This document shows, one piece after another, positions 12,531-25,068 of a stretch of 64,000 nt of DNA. The stretch is from Basidiobolus meristosporus CBS 931.73 (lineage: Eukaryota; Basidiobolomycota; Basidiobolomycetes; Basidiobolales; Basidiobolaceae), in assembly GCA_002104905.1 (NCBI GenBank), contig MCFE01000269.1, forward strand, positions 43,096-107,095, read 5' to 3'. The notes beneath the pieces are model-generated. The model ran no database searches, had not been told where the DNA came from, and saw only the letters and a program-made list of their open reading frames with translations. Each line of letters opens with the position of its first letter. Positions within the stretch are counted from its first letter, which is position 1. The position numbers and the translations under genes were made by a program.

Positions 12531-14017
12531 TTAAAGACGAGCTTTTTTCTTCAACTCGGGGACTCGTTGCAGCTCCATCTTGGCGATCTGCATGAGATGC
12601 ACGGCGTCCGGCCCGTCGGCAATTCGGAGGGTTCGCATGTTGGCGTACAGGTCGGCGAGGGAGGTGTCAGGCCCCACACCAGCTGCCCCGTGGATTTGGA
12701 TGGCTCTGTCCAAGACACGCAAGCAGATACTGGGCACAGCCACCTTGGCCAGGGCGATCTCCTTTAAGGCTTTCTTGGCACCGATCTTGTCGATCATGTC
12801 TGCTGCCCTGAAAACCAACAGACGGCCCTGCTCAATCTCAATTCTGGAGACTGCGATATCTTGCATGGCAATCTGGTGCTCAGAGATGTATTTCCCGAAT
12901 GTTCTACGCTCCGATGCTCTGGTGATCAGAGTGTCGAGGGCTCTCTCGGCAACGCCGATGGCTCTCATGCAGTGGTGAATGCGGCCTATCAGAGACACGA
13001 GGTGAATAATGACGACAGCCAATCTACAGTTAATTAGCAAACCTACCAGGGCCCAATCTGCCTTGCACAATCTCGAACCCTCTGCCTTCGCCAAGAAGCA
13101 AGTTCTCTTTGGGGACCTTGACGTTCTCGAAACTGACCTCGCAGTGTCCGTGAGGGGCGTGGTCGTAACCAAACACCGTCAAAGGTCTGACAACCGTCAC
13201 TCCTGGGGTGTCAGCTGGGACAATGATGATTGTTTGCTGCTTGTGTTTGGGTTGTGTGGTGTCAGTCTTGCCCATGACCAAAAAGACCTTGCAGCGAGGA
13301 TCGCCAGCCCCACTGATCCACCATTTACGGCCATTGATAATGTAGTCGTCCCCTTGACGCTTAATGGATGTCTCAATGTTCGTGGCATCCGAGGAGGCTA
13401 CTGCTGGCTCGGTCATGGCGAATGCTGATCTTATTTTCCCTTCAAGGAGTGGCTTGAGCCATTTTTCCTTCTGTTCTTTGTTGCCGTATTTTAGGAACAC
13501 CTCCATATTTCCGGTGTCTGGGGCACCACAGTTGCAAGCCTGTCGAGTTGACGTTAGCCGTTTTCCATTAGGGTTTAGGTTCCTTTCTACTGTTGCCTAC
13601 CTCGGGTGCAATTCGCACCGACCTTCCCATGATCTCGCATAGATAAGCATATTCCAAATTAGTCAGGCCAGGGCCTTCTTCGTGACCCTTGGGGATGAAC
13701 AGGTTCCAAAGTCCGAGCTTACGGGCCTTTTCTTTCAGCTCTTCCATGACCGGAGGGATGACCTACGGAGGGAAACGAAGCTGTTTAGTACCGGTTAGCT
13801 AATTAAGGGTGCGCAATAGCCACACGCACCTTCCACCGGTCGTCCCCTTTGCCTATTTGTTCTTCATATATTTGCTCAGCAGGTATGCATTCGTTCTAGA
13901 GAGTAGGATCAGTATCGGTTGTGGCGGTCAGAATAGTAAGGTGCCGCATACTTCGACAAAGTTTGTGAGCACTCTGGCAAGTTCCTGGACTCTGGGAGAT
14001 AGATCGGTAATATTCAT
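12531..14017 (-). CDS. Acyl-CoA dehydrogenase (ACAD10/11-like)
   Basis: FAD enzyme that introduces a trans-2 double bond into acyl-CoA, probably in mitochondria or peroxisomes. The start at 14017 gives [20 protein letters not shown]. Canonical segments follow in order: [11 protein letters not shown] (about 13640), [40 protein letters not shown] (FAD/substrate signature), [20 protein letters not shown] and GRLGPGR. The C-terminal exon (12531-12985) contains [29 protein letters not shown] and [19 protein letters not shown]. The loop wording around [14 protein letters not shown] and the C-terminal end resemble the ACAD10/11 subgroup and fungal homologues acting on long or hydroxylated acyl-CoAs; that subgroup assignment is inference. 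It lacks the N-terminal kinase-like domain of animal ACAD10/11. It is convergent with PUS10, with 92 bases between stops. Confidence 0.9.
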
Positions 14018-14468
14018 GGTATTTTACAGTAATGCAGCAGAGTCGCCCATTTCGTCTGTTATATGTGCAATCCCTTTGGCCTTCACGTGGATAGGTGCGG
14101 ACTGTTGTATGCAATTTGAGACATGCCTGATATAACTAATGTGAAACAGCAATCGGCAAATTCCACCTCATGGTTGGCTCGAGGTATTTTTCATGACTAA
14201 ACTGCCCTTCCGAGATTCCTGATCGTGTGAAGTTGGCGACTGGATTCCTGAGCTCCAAACTAAACCCAACTCCTAAACCCAAAGATCCGAAGTTTGATCA
14301 AGATACTCAACATGTTGCAGCGTTGCTGTAAGGTGAACTTATCTGCACAATCAAAACCCATCATTGATATCGATCTCAAATCAGAATGAAAAAAGATCCG
14401 CGGAAGGAAAATACCTTAAATATAGGCGCTAGCCATTTTAACAGTCAACAGTACCACTACTAACAACG
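14018..14468. other. Divergent promoter region, acyl-CoA dehydrogenase / ferroportin
   Basis: About 450 bases between two divergent starts. An AT-rich segment with TTAAATATAGG (14415-14425) lies about 50 bases before the ferroportin ATG and could be its TATA element. No other structure was recognised. Confidence 0.35.
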
Positions 14469-16172
14469 ATGGCCAAACCAGCTCGTTTACTCCAAAGTGA
14501 GGCCCCTGCTGAACCAGATTCTCCGGAAGAAAATGCCCCGCGCTCCTTCGGAAAAGGAAGATTATACACCTCCCACTTTCTGAAGTATGCATTTTGTATT
14601 TAGTCTTCCACGAAGAGCCATATTCTGATGGGATCTTGCCTTGCTTTAGTGTATGGGGAGACAGACTATACGAATTCGCTAGTTTTCTGTTCATTATGGA
14701 GGTCTTTCAAGACACCTTGCTTCCTTCCTCTTTGTTCGGCTTTCTTATGACTTTCTCGGCAATTGTGGCCGGCGGCGCTATTGGAAACTGGGTAGACAGG
14801 AGCGACCGACTAAAAGGTATGTATCCCCTAAAGACTGGTATCCTTCCAACTTTCAGTAACGCAAGCCTTAAGTTGTAAGAACGTCCATCATCTTACAGAA
14901 GTTTTCCATTGCCCTGAGCTCGATCTGCTTTTATCTGCTATTTACCACTTTCGGCCCGAGATCCTCCGACAACCACACTATATACTTTGCCTATGCCCTC
15001 TTTGGGGTGATATTGGTTCTAGGCATGGTGCTGAAGGTGATGCTAATGGCCACAAATATCGCCGTCGAGAAAGACTGGGTAGTGATCATCGCGAACAAAG
15101 ACGAGGAGTTGTTAACTCGTAAGTTTACTAAATGGAGTGTGATCCAAAAGAAAAGCGACCTTTCTAATAACCTTTCGTAGAACTGAACACCTCAATGCGG
15201 AGAATCGATCTGATTTGTAAGCTCGTCGCGCCTTTGTTGGTTGCCTGTTTAACCGCCGTTGGCACCACGATATTCGCCGTGATATTTATCGGTGTTTGGA
15301 ATGTCATTTCCATGGTGCTCGAATATGTTCTGATCTACAAAGTATACCAGTTGGTACCGGAGTTATCCGTGCCCAAAGGAGCCAGAGTGGAGAGCACAGA
15401 GGACGAGGCTCTGGTAGACTCCGATGTCTCTAAGCCAACCTATGGCACAGTTCCGGCCAAGCCCGTCGTGGCCGCTACCGTCGAGCAAACCAGCTACATT
15501 CGGCAACAAATCGACGATTGGGTGTTTTTCGCCAAACATCCGGTCTTTTTGGCCAGCTTGTCGGTCGCCATGTTGTATTTAACCGTTCTGTCATTCAACG
15601 GTATCATGGTTTCCTTCTTGAAGTGGCAAGGGTACTCGGATTCGTTGATTGCTGCCATGAGAGCCATGTCCGCATTTACCGGTGTACTGGCCACATATCT
15701 GATGCCGATTCTGGCCAGACACATCGGTATCGTCCGGACGGGGACCTGGTCGATATGGTCACAGGTGATTACCTTGATCCCAGTTGTGGCGGCATTCCTT
15801 GGCCCCCCTACACTTCTCGCCAAGGTGATGCTCTTCGGAGGCATGGCTCTATCTAGGATAGGGCTCTGGTCGTTTGATTTGTCCCAAGTCCATATCGTCC
15901 AGAGCCAAGTTGCAAACGAAGACGCTGGTCGGATCAACGGGCTCCAACATAGCCTCTGCAACGTGTTTGACCTTGCCCAATTTGGCCTGACCATCATCTT
16001 TTACAATCCCGAGGATTTCATCATACCTGTGACGACCTCGTTTGTCATGGTCTTGCTTGCAGCATGCACCTTCTCGTATTATACCCACCGTCAGAGAGGG
16101 CATCTGTTTCATTTTGAGAAGCTTCCTTCATTCGGTATTACACCGTGTGTTCATTCCAACCATCTGGTATAA
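14469..16172 (+). CDS. Ferroportin-like (SLC40A1 family) iron/metal exporter
   Basis: Predicted multi-pass exporter of ferrous iron or related metals at the plasma or an organelle membrane. Four exons: start MAKPARLLQSEAPAEP, then after the first intron VWGDRLYEFASFLFIMEVFQ, matching the ferroportin first helix (WGDRMW-FA). The conserved loop GNWVDRSDRLK follows, then AIEK-like NIAVEKDWVVIIA and STMRRIDLICKLVAPL, which carries the RRID segment typical of the family. The largest exon is 15181-16172, holding a central hydrophilic loop (EDEALVDSDVSKPTYG) and six further helices. RIGLWSFDLSQVHIVQ and GRINGLQHSLCN are diagnostic. Length is about 510 residues, normal for the family. The final dozen residues after HFEKLPSFG may be read from intron sequence. 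It meets the next gene tail to tail 67 bases away. Confidence 0.9.
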
Positions 16173-16239
16173 ATTTTTTCTGTATTCATTGATTACTGGT
16201 AATAAAGAATACATCAAAAGTGGCTGTTGAATCCATGGG

Positions 16240-19200
16240 TCATGTGGCTACTCTATGGTCTATGGCGAGTTGGTCAATTTTCAGTGACAGAACTTGCTTC
16301 TGGGAAACATGGGGGATACGCTCTATGGCTGAGCTCAGTTGATCCCGTTGCTCACGGGAGAACGTATGTCCTGGTAGACTGGAGGAGTCCTCCAGCAGTT
16401 GAGTGATCAGAATGAAAATGGGTTCACTCTGATGCTCTACAGGGATGCTCTCTAATCCTTGACATAGTAGAATCATGGTGGACAGCAGAAATGGGTAGTC
16501 TTGAAGAAACGGCTCGATCGCTCTCTGCAAAATCCATGCAAACAATCAGAGCGGGTTCGGTGGGGTTACCGTGTTCCAGCTTACCTTCAGGATGATCGAT
16601 ATGAAGTTGTAGCTGCTGAAAGCGATCTTCGGCGCCTGATCTCGAGTGGCTACGCGGTGGGCCCAGTATAGTATCTGCATATTCCAGGCTATAATGGCAA
16701 GCTCTGGAAGATCTGGCAATCGGGGGATTTTGGTGGTTCTCTCGGTCAGTTGAGTTCCGACAGAATTTAAGATCCCCTTACAAACCTTGTGCAGAAATGT
16801 CCTTGGTGACTGGGGCTATGGCCTGAAGCACCCTCTCCGGCTTTAAAAGCTGATTCTCAGTTAAATGCTTCGGGAGAAGGTAACACAACCGTTGATGCTC
16901 ATCAAGAGTACTATCTGATAGTGTGTAAACCATGGCGAGAAGTAAGGATCTTTCGAATACATTCAGGCCCACCATGATTAGGTCTGGATTGATGTGCTAC
17001 ATAGCTTCGGTTAGCGTACGACGAAACAACAAGGGAAATTGTTGTAAGACATACTCGAGCAAAGTAAAGAAGCCACTCGTCAGAAATTCTGCACGCCTCC
17101 AGTATCCCAAACAAAAGAAGTAGGTGATCTTTGTAGCAGAAAGGGCTCGTCGGAGTTTGGGTGTTGTCCGGTGAGGTGTATTCGAAGAACCTAAACTGGT
17201 CCAAAGGTGGGTCCCCTTTGAATAATGCTTGGAAGTTCGAAGGAAGTGGCAGAGGGACAAGAGTCACATAATTGCGCAGATCCAGCGCTTGGAAAAATCG
17301 GTGCACAAAAAGTTGCGTGGTCCAATCTAGAATAAGGGGGGGGGCGGTTAGCAACGTTGAGTAGCCAGTGCCGGTGACTCTTTACCTAGCTTGGATGCCA
17401 GCCTATAGAGTTTCCGTAGATTCGACCCTATTGGAGACCGGAATAAATCTACGTGAAGCAGAAAAGAAATACATATCCAAAAATACCATAACCGGAGACC
17501 GTGCTGTAGAGTTCATCAATGTGGCGTAGAATTAGATCGAACATAGCGTTCAGTGACCGTTTGATGTTCTGGATATCGTGAACGCGGGAATCACGCGAGC
17601 GAGAGCTTAGCTGTTGACACATGGCTGAAACAAGCGATAAGGATTTCGTTCTTGATAACCACCGGATTGTGTTGACATCGTTGCTTCGAAGCTCCAGCAC
17701 CTTGGCAATCGTCTCTAAATGAATGTGTAGCAGTGGGCTTGTATTGGCTACATTCGCTAGCACGGGGGTGGCACAATATGACAGATACTCCGCAATGTCT
17801 AGTATGCGGCCTGATGGGTGGGTCTAATAGTTCCAAGTATTAGACAGAGAATTGCCGACTGCTGGTTGCAAGCACCAACCTCAAGAGCCTCTATTAAAAA
17901 CGAGATGGCGTTCCGTTGTTCGTTTTCGGTTAATTGGCTCGCCTCGGATTCCTGGAGTATGGTCTGTATCTCCGCAACCAACAGAGATGGATCTTTCGGA
18001 CTCGCCCGCAATTCCGCAAGCCCTTGAAGACTACGAAATATCGAAGAAACGAGCTTCGTGTAGCCCTTGTTTTTGATCACAACCCGTAGTAGCTTCGAGA
18101 AGAGAAGTCGAGGTGAAAAGAAGCTATACTTTATAGGGATAAGACAGGGTGTTGTCACATTGGTAAACTTGTTATCGCTTACATCAAGTAGAGTATCAAT
18201 GAAGCACTCGTCTATGGAATGCGCGACTGCAGTATCACTCGAAGTGATTTGGTTAAAAGTGGTGGTCAATTCTTCATTGAGCATCCGCAAGCCCGAGGAT
18301 TCTTGCGTGTTGACATTGTCTATTGACCAGGGCGCTCTAAGAGAGTGTGAATAGGGATTCAGTAGAAGGGGTGTATAAGCAAATACCTTTGCTGGAAAGC
18401 GTATCTAACAAATACACTCTTACGTTCTATTGGGAGACGTTTTAAAATCTCCAAGAAGGAAAAGAAATGTTGCTGTCAAGCAAACGGGTTAGTGTTATAT
18501 CTAAGTAAATAGTTGAGGAATTTCTACCTCATAATACGTTTGCATGGTGTCCTTGTTTTCCAGAGCTAGACGCCAGAATCTCGTATATGCATGGCCCAGT
18601 AGCCCCGATGAATAGATTTCATGGAAACAGCTGGGAGAGTACGGAGTAAGATGGTTGTCTAAGTAAGCCAGCTGGACAACTTACTAGTTATCTGGTCTTC
18701 TATAATACCATTCGTCAACCATGCTTTTAAGTAACAAGTAATGTTGCATGCCCTTGTTTCTGATGATCTTACGCATCATACTTTCCTCTGCGTGGGGATA
18801 TGCATCGCAATGCGTCAGTCGATGATGGGCGTCGGCCTTTTGCATCGACATAACCAGAGAATCAATATGCTCGGGGGAAGTAAACAGGGAGATCAATCCG
18901 TGCTTCGATGTTGACGGGCTTGCGTTATGAGGATTTTCGGTATCCGACTTTAAAGAATCCTGGTCCTTTCTTAGTCTTGATAGAGCCGTCTGTTAACATC
19001 AAGTGGATACTTCGAAATCGATTTTGAATTACCTGTCGTTCAATATGCTGTCTAGCTTTCGCTAAACGGGTGTACGTTCTGTTAGTATACAAGCAATCGT
19101 GCCAGGCACTCAGATGGTCGAATGCACATCGACTTACACGTTTAACGGGTTGTGGTGTAGCGTCGTACTGCCTGATCAACATATTGATTTGATGGCGGCA

Positions 19201-20426
19201 TTCCCAGTCTGATATAGAGGCTTTGTGAATATATCGCCTAGGAAACGTTTACGGGGCACTAACCATACTCTTCACTTGCTTTGCTCACGTAGCGCAGTGC
19301 ACTAAGAAGTCTCTGACCTGGCTGGTGAGATTCAGGGGTCATGGGTAGAAGGGACGTGATAAACGGCAACATCTCCCTAATCAATAGGCCGAGGAAACTA
19401 CGCTGGCAGCCTGGAGTCCTACAGGGGCAGCAATCCATTTCACTGAAAAGGAATAGTTAGCCATATGCCATGCCCATATACAACATCAGGGCCCTGAATA
19501 CCTAAACGAAATGGCGATTCTTTGCAGAATTCTGTCACGAGAGAGAGTGTGTACCTTGGCATCCTTGATATGCTTTGGATATTTCACATCAGGAATCACG
19601 CTAGCATACGAGTGAAAGTTAACTTTGGAACTCCATTCCAAAGTCTCACCCTTGCGGCTGCTAAGATTCTCGGCGCTAGTGCACCTGAGTTGTTTAATAA
19701 AGCTTGCCAGGGTATCCAGTATCGATTGAACTACATGCTTCGCTTATGAAAAGGCCAATCCCTCTGTTAGAGTGTGAAAGGTGGGGATCCCAGGTTGGAA
19801 GGTGCTCACCTGCGAAAGCTACAACCAGCGCTCTCAAAGACTCGATCATTGACTCGATTTTCAAGCTGTCATGCTTTTTCCACACCATGGACATAATTTG
19901 CCGGGCTTGAAGATCCACCAGCTTTGGGGTCCACTCAGGCCGTTGCTTCGCTAGCTGCTTCCCTATGTCGAATGCAGCCTTGGCAGGTTATAGCAAAGCT
20001 GAGAACGAAAGAGCAGTCGGGGGAATTACCTCGGTTGGGAGTTGCGAAAGGGTTTGCCATAGGTCTAGCTCCCTGCCCTGCTCTTCGACAAAGCCAATGA
20101 AATCCCGCGCGGAGGAATCTACGACGGGAATCCGGTGAGTACTTGCTGCGTCCGCCATACAAACCACCACCAACCTTGATCTCGTCTCCAATCCAAATAG
20201 AACTGCCCGAAAAGTCGGTTTCTCAGGTCGGTTGACATGAGGTTAAGGCGTTCGTAGATACTGGGCCAACGGAAATTTTCTCGAAGTTCAACTGCGTTGT
20301 GGTGACAAAATTAAACAAAATACTACGCGGTTGCTTACGGACTGCTTTTATTAGATGTTGATTGATCAATTGACGAGCATCGAAATTCCACTTAGGATAC
20401 AAGGCTGCTAGTTGGATTGGAATCAA
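16240..20426 (-). CDS. Large alpha-helical protein, unidentified
   Basis: A multi-exon gene of about 4.2 kb, probably over 1,000 residues. Near the N-terminus a 47-nt intron joins an exon ending INQHLIKAV to one reading LELRENFRWPSIYERLNLMS, then LRNRLFGQFYLDWRRDQ. Later exons give ARDFIGFVEEQGRELDLWQT, QIMSMVWKKHDSLKIESMIE, MMRKIIRNKGMQHYLLLKSM and many amphipathic helices with no membrane segment; this looks like a HEAT/ARM-type scaffold. One exon has a short cysteine cluster (CCPCRTPGC, about 19400-19437). No ATG precedes the first coding exon in frame, so the 5' end is unresolved and may overlap the SEC8 5' leader. I do not recognise the family; Sen1 N-terminal-like domains were considered but no helicase follows. 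Confidence 0.65.
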
Positions 20427-20464
20427 TTTCGAGGCTTTTTGAGGTAGAGTTCAGACTCGTCGTC

Positions 20465-23400
20465 ATGTCGTATTATCGTACAGGTTTTCAGCAGCAGCAG
20501 GCTGCAAATGTCCAGGACGATAACATTGAAGAGAGCATCAGGAGGGTAGAAGGTATGAGAGAGGCAGTGTACATTCCACTCATCTTCAAGTCCAACCTTT
20601 AATTTCCCGCCAAGATGTACTTAGTGAGGTTCAGCTCGAGTGGCGGTACTTGACATCCGAAGATGTATGTTCATGAGCTTCAGCGATTTAAAGGGCACTC
20701 TGTCTAATCCCCCGCAGTTCAATCCTGTCATATTGGCGTTGAGCCTGTTAGACAAAAGTTCCTTAGGAAAGGACATCAATGCATTTAAAGCTTTGCTGCT
20801 CAAACTGGAGACAGCTATGGACGCCGTAGTTAATGGCAAGTGAAATCCGACTTACCCGCTTACCCAAAAGCCTAACACTGTATCCTGCCGCTAGATTATT
20901 ATCAAGGATTCAATAATTCCACCACAACCTATAGCGCAGTGAAAGAAAAGATTAAAGGTATTGTGTGGCGGTGGTTTACTTGCTGAGCCGTTGGTAACCT
21001 ACTGACTCTGAATAGAAACGCAGATTCATGTGAAGAAGATGAAGAACACCATTCAACAATGCAAGGAATTACTTCACGTGCAGCGCTCAGACCTGGAGAA
21101 GCTATGGGCACGTAGCAACACCTACAAAGAGATGATACGGATACTCGATGTTGTGTAAGAACGATCCATAACCACCCTTCGACGCAGCCTTCATGATAAC
21201 GAATACGGTTGGATGGATGTAGGGAAGATCTGAGGAAAGTCCCGGACGAGATCGAGGAGTTGATCCAACATAAGCATTACTACACTGCGACCACCCGACT
21301 TCTGAAGTCCCTCGAGATTGCCAATGAAGAAGACTTGCTCAAAATCAACGCCCTGGAGGATCTAAGACAGTATCTTCAGAATATGAAAAACGTAAGCCCC
21401 ATCTTACTCACGTTCACTGGGATCCCAAGATTCACGCATCGTTCGAATAGACTTTGCACGAAGTCTTGACAGAGGAGCTCCACAAACACATCTACTTGAA
21501 GAGCTCGCAAAATCAGGTCAAGCCCATCAATGGAGGTAGCCTATTTTATGAATCCCCTGATGTTTGCTGCTCAACTAACCTGTCTTATGTCTGAAGTGTA
21601 AGCATTGCCAGTACTTCTTTCATCGAGCGTTGTAGTCACCTTTTTGCTCCAGCGTTGACACCGTGAAGCTACCCAACAAGCAGCGTGAACAGAATGGCAT
21701 CAACAAGGAGGAGAGTGAGCAAACCGACGAGTATCATGTAAAGTAGCCTTTTCCAACTTGCCCCAGAAAGACTGTTCACTTATTTCACGGCTCACTAGGC
21801 GGTGGACGACGTACGTGTCGACCCAGAAACAGACTCGCTCAGCTACACCGAAACCTTGCTCGAGACGCTGTACGTATTAGGAAAACTCCCAAGTGCACTA
21901 GAGGTTGGCAGAGATAAAAATCACGTTGGAATGGCCCGGGGTTAATTAGCATGATTTGTAGTCAATCCAGCAACGCGTCCCCATTGAGCTGTATCAGCTG
22001 GTGGATCGGATCGTCGAGGAGGTGGACAGCAGGTAGCGTCTCAAAATCATGCCACCAATCGCTCCACCTTACCAACCGTAATCATGGGTTTTCAGAGCCA
22101 AGAGAGAGATGTCGCTCTTCAACCCTGAGAAAAGATACACGTTGCTCGCTAGCGGTGGCCTTCAAGCTATCCAGCAAGCAGAAAACGAGATGTCTAACGA
22201 GATCTTGCGCGATTTCACCACAACCCTCTATTCGAAACTCGAAACCATGCTGGAGCATCATAAGTTTGTGTTGGATGTTTCGACCAAGATCCAGAAGGTA
22301 AGTTGCTTCAACAGCCCGGTCTCGCCTACTCAACGTAACCTTTTCACCCTTCCCTTCAGAGGAACAAAGCCACCGAAGGTTAGTTATCCTGCCTCTGGGC
22401 TTTTGGCTCTAGTCTAACTTCAGGCCATATCAGGAGAGCCAAATCCCTACACGTTTAAGGAAGTGTGGATGTCAGTTCAGAGCGAGGTACGGACTGAACT
22501 GATGGCTGCTCCAGTCAGCGCGACACTAATCTTTTTGCAGGTCAAGTCCATGCTGTATGACTATCTGATAGACACGCAGAAAGGCACATCCATCCACAAG
22601 TCCATCCCTTCCGTCCGAGATATGCTCAGGAATGGGACGCAAGTGCGTGACCGCAACAAGGTATTTCCTGGATGACCTCGATGGAATCAACCCACGTCTA
22701 ACGCACGCCGCCAGCAACTCTTCCAACTCGGAGAATCCGTGGCCAAAATCTCGGCCGCCACCCTATACGAGCACTTCGAGACCAACCTGTTGAAAAAGCT
22801 CAGCTCCACAGGGAGGGTGAACGCTGCGGACGGGACCGATTCAATTAGCTTTACTTCCATCATCAATGACAAGTTTGCCAACTCTGGGGTCGCTACTGGC
22901 CATCGTCTGCTGGTGAAGCCGGATGTTTACCACATATCTATAGTGATTAAGCCGACCCTAAGCTTCCTCAATCGACTCAAAGAGGTGCTTCCCACTGGGT
23001 AACGAAGGCCTCTATATCTCGTTGATCATTCATCACCCGCTGACGACGACTTTAGAATTAGCGAGGCTTCCGATTTCAACGAGTTCCTCGATGACTTCAT
23101 CGTGACGGTGTTTTTGCCTAGGATGCAAGAACGGGTGATGGAGAGCTTCTCGAACTTTGCAGATGGTACATCGAAAAGACTATATGACAAGAGCAAGCGT
23201 GGTTACTAACATGTCTTACAGTCAGCGATAGTTTCCATGTTGACCCGGACTTCCGAGACTATTCAGAGTATCCGCTGTTTAAAGTAGGTATGCCTCGGCG
23301 GGGATCTAGAATTCAACTCTAATCTCCTGGACTCTAGAGCGCCACTACGCTGGTTTCAACCGTCGACAGTCTTTGCGAGGTGCTCCACGATATGCCTCTT

Positions 23401-25003
23401 CATCAGAAGGAATACATCACGGTGATTGAGGGGTTGCTCAAGAAGTACCGAGAGAAATGCTTCACCCGATTCAAAGGTAAACTCAGTTGCGATATTCCCA
23501 ACTAAAGCCACATTAACACCCCATTGCATAGCTACTGTTACAAATGGTTCAAACCATATCGATGAGGCCGATCGCTCAGTCCTTCTCAGTGCAATGTGGG
23601 CCGAGAACGAGGAGATCGTGTCGCTCCTTAAGCAAAGCCGCACGCTAAACAAATCAAAGGTACTACCCGTCGCAAACTCACCCCCTTACTGTCGGTATTC
23701 ATCACGCACTTGATCCAGGATCAGGAATCCCCAGTCGACGAGAACCTCCTTCTCCAGGTAAACGCGTCTCGTAAGCACCATCCCATGACAAGACCGCTTA
23801 CATGATTACTCACAGGAAATCACCCTGGAAACCAAACTCAAAAAAGAAAGATCTCTGCATCCGAGCGAGCTGGTTGTCGATAGCAAGAAGCTCAAGTTTT
23901 TGGCGACCCTGCATCACACTTTGGTAATACGGATCTCGTTTCGGAACTTTCTTTTGGCCCAATCTTTCTGACTCCGTTCTTTGGTGTGGCACAGATGTGG
24001 CTGGTGAGCAAAATCCGCACGTTGAAAGACCAGAATCATGCCGCATGTATACCGCTTGAAGAATCAATTGATGTATGTTTGTGACTTCTAACGGAGATTA
24101 CCTGACCTAACCAGATATTTCAATAGAGCGTCCCGAGGAAATCCCCCCTCGCCGACGAGCCATTCAGGTAAGTGCGCCTACCAATCCTCTTACCTTCTCA
24201 CGCCATTCAACAATCCACTGCTCAGGAATTTCGACTCTATTCTGGCTGAATTCCAGCAACTGGCCGACACCTGCTTGTTCATGCTACATATCGAATTCCG
24301 TTGCCAATCCATGTACTATCTAGACCTTGCCACCAGAGAGGTTGGTTTGCACCTTATCCATCCCCCAGGATCTCCTCCCTAAACTTCTCTCAGGGAAATT
24401 ATTATTTAACCGAGGCTGCACAAGAGCCAGACTCGTACATAGTTACGCTAAACACCACATTGGTCAACTTTGAGGAGTGCATGACCGAAACGCTGCCTGT
24501 GAACGAGCTCAGGTAACCCACCCTCCCCTACGCCTTACCAGACCAAATATCACTCGCTTACCCCACCGCCTTCTAGCTTTGTATTCAGCGGATTGTCGTA
24601 CCTGATGAGCCACGTGCTGATCACCAACATCAGATATATCAAGCAAATGAATCCAGCCGGAATCAGCAAGATGGTGCGAAACATTCTAGCCCTGAAGCAG
24701 AATCTGGCCAACATCGCGGTGCCCCAACTGCACGGAAACGGTTTGGATGAGGCCAAGACATACTACTCATTGGTCGCGCTCTCACCTCAGGTTTGTGGTC
24801 TTGCCTACGCGAGGATTAATTGCTTGACTCATCCGGATTCCCCCTTCGTTTAGGAGCTTGTGCAGTACGCTGGTGAACACATCAATTCCTTCACATTTGA
24901 GCAGTACAAGTATCTATTGAGCTTGATCCAAGAGAGCACCGAGGAGACCTCGGATACTCGAAACTACGTGCGTGAGCTGTATGATTGTACCCTCTCCAAA
25001 TGA
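20465..25003 (+). CDS. SEC8: Exocyst complex subunit Sec8 (EXOC4)
   Basis: Subunit of the octameric exocyst that tethers secretory vesicles to the plasma membrane before SNARE fusion. The start at 20465 gives MSYYRTGFQQQQAANVQ. The N-terminal coiled-coil region is typical of Sec8: NPVILALSLLDKSSLGKDIN, EKIKETQIHVKKMKNTIQQC, DLEKLWARSNTYKEMIRILD and DLRKVPDEIEELIQHKHYYT, a strongly conserved Sec8 segment, then ATRLLKSLEIANEEDLLKI. Later exons include YTETLLETLY...ALEVGR, PIELYQLVDRIVEEVDSR and the C-terminal helical bundle ending in YVRELYDCTLSK. Roughly 20 exons with 50-70 nt introns give about 1,000 residues, the usual length. Its start is separated from the upstream divergent gene's first readable exon by only about 40 bases. 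Confidence 0.92.
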
Positions 25004-25068
25004 GCCATCCATTTTATTTGAGGCAAAGGGGAAATAAACGATTTTTGGGATATGGTTGAGCATGTGGT

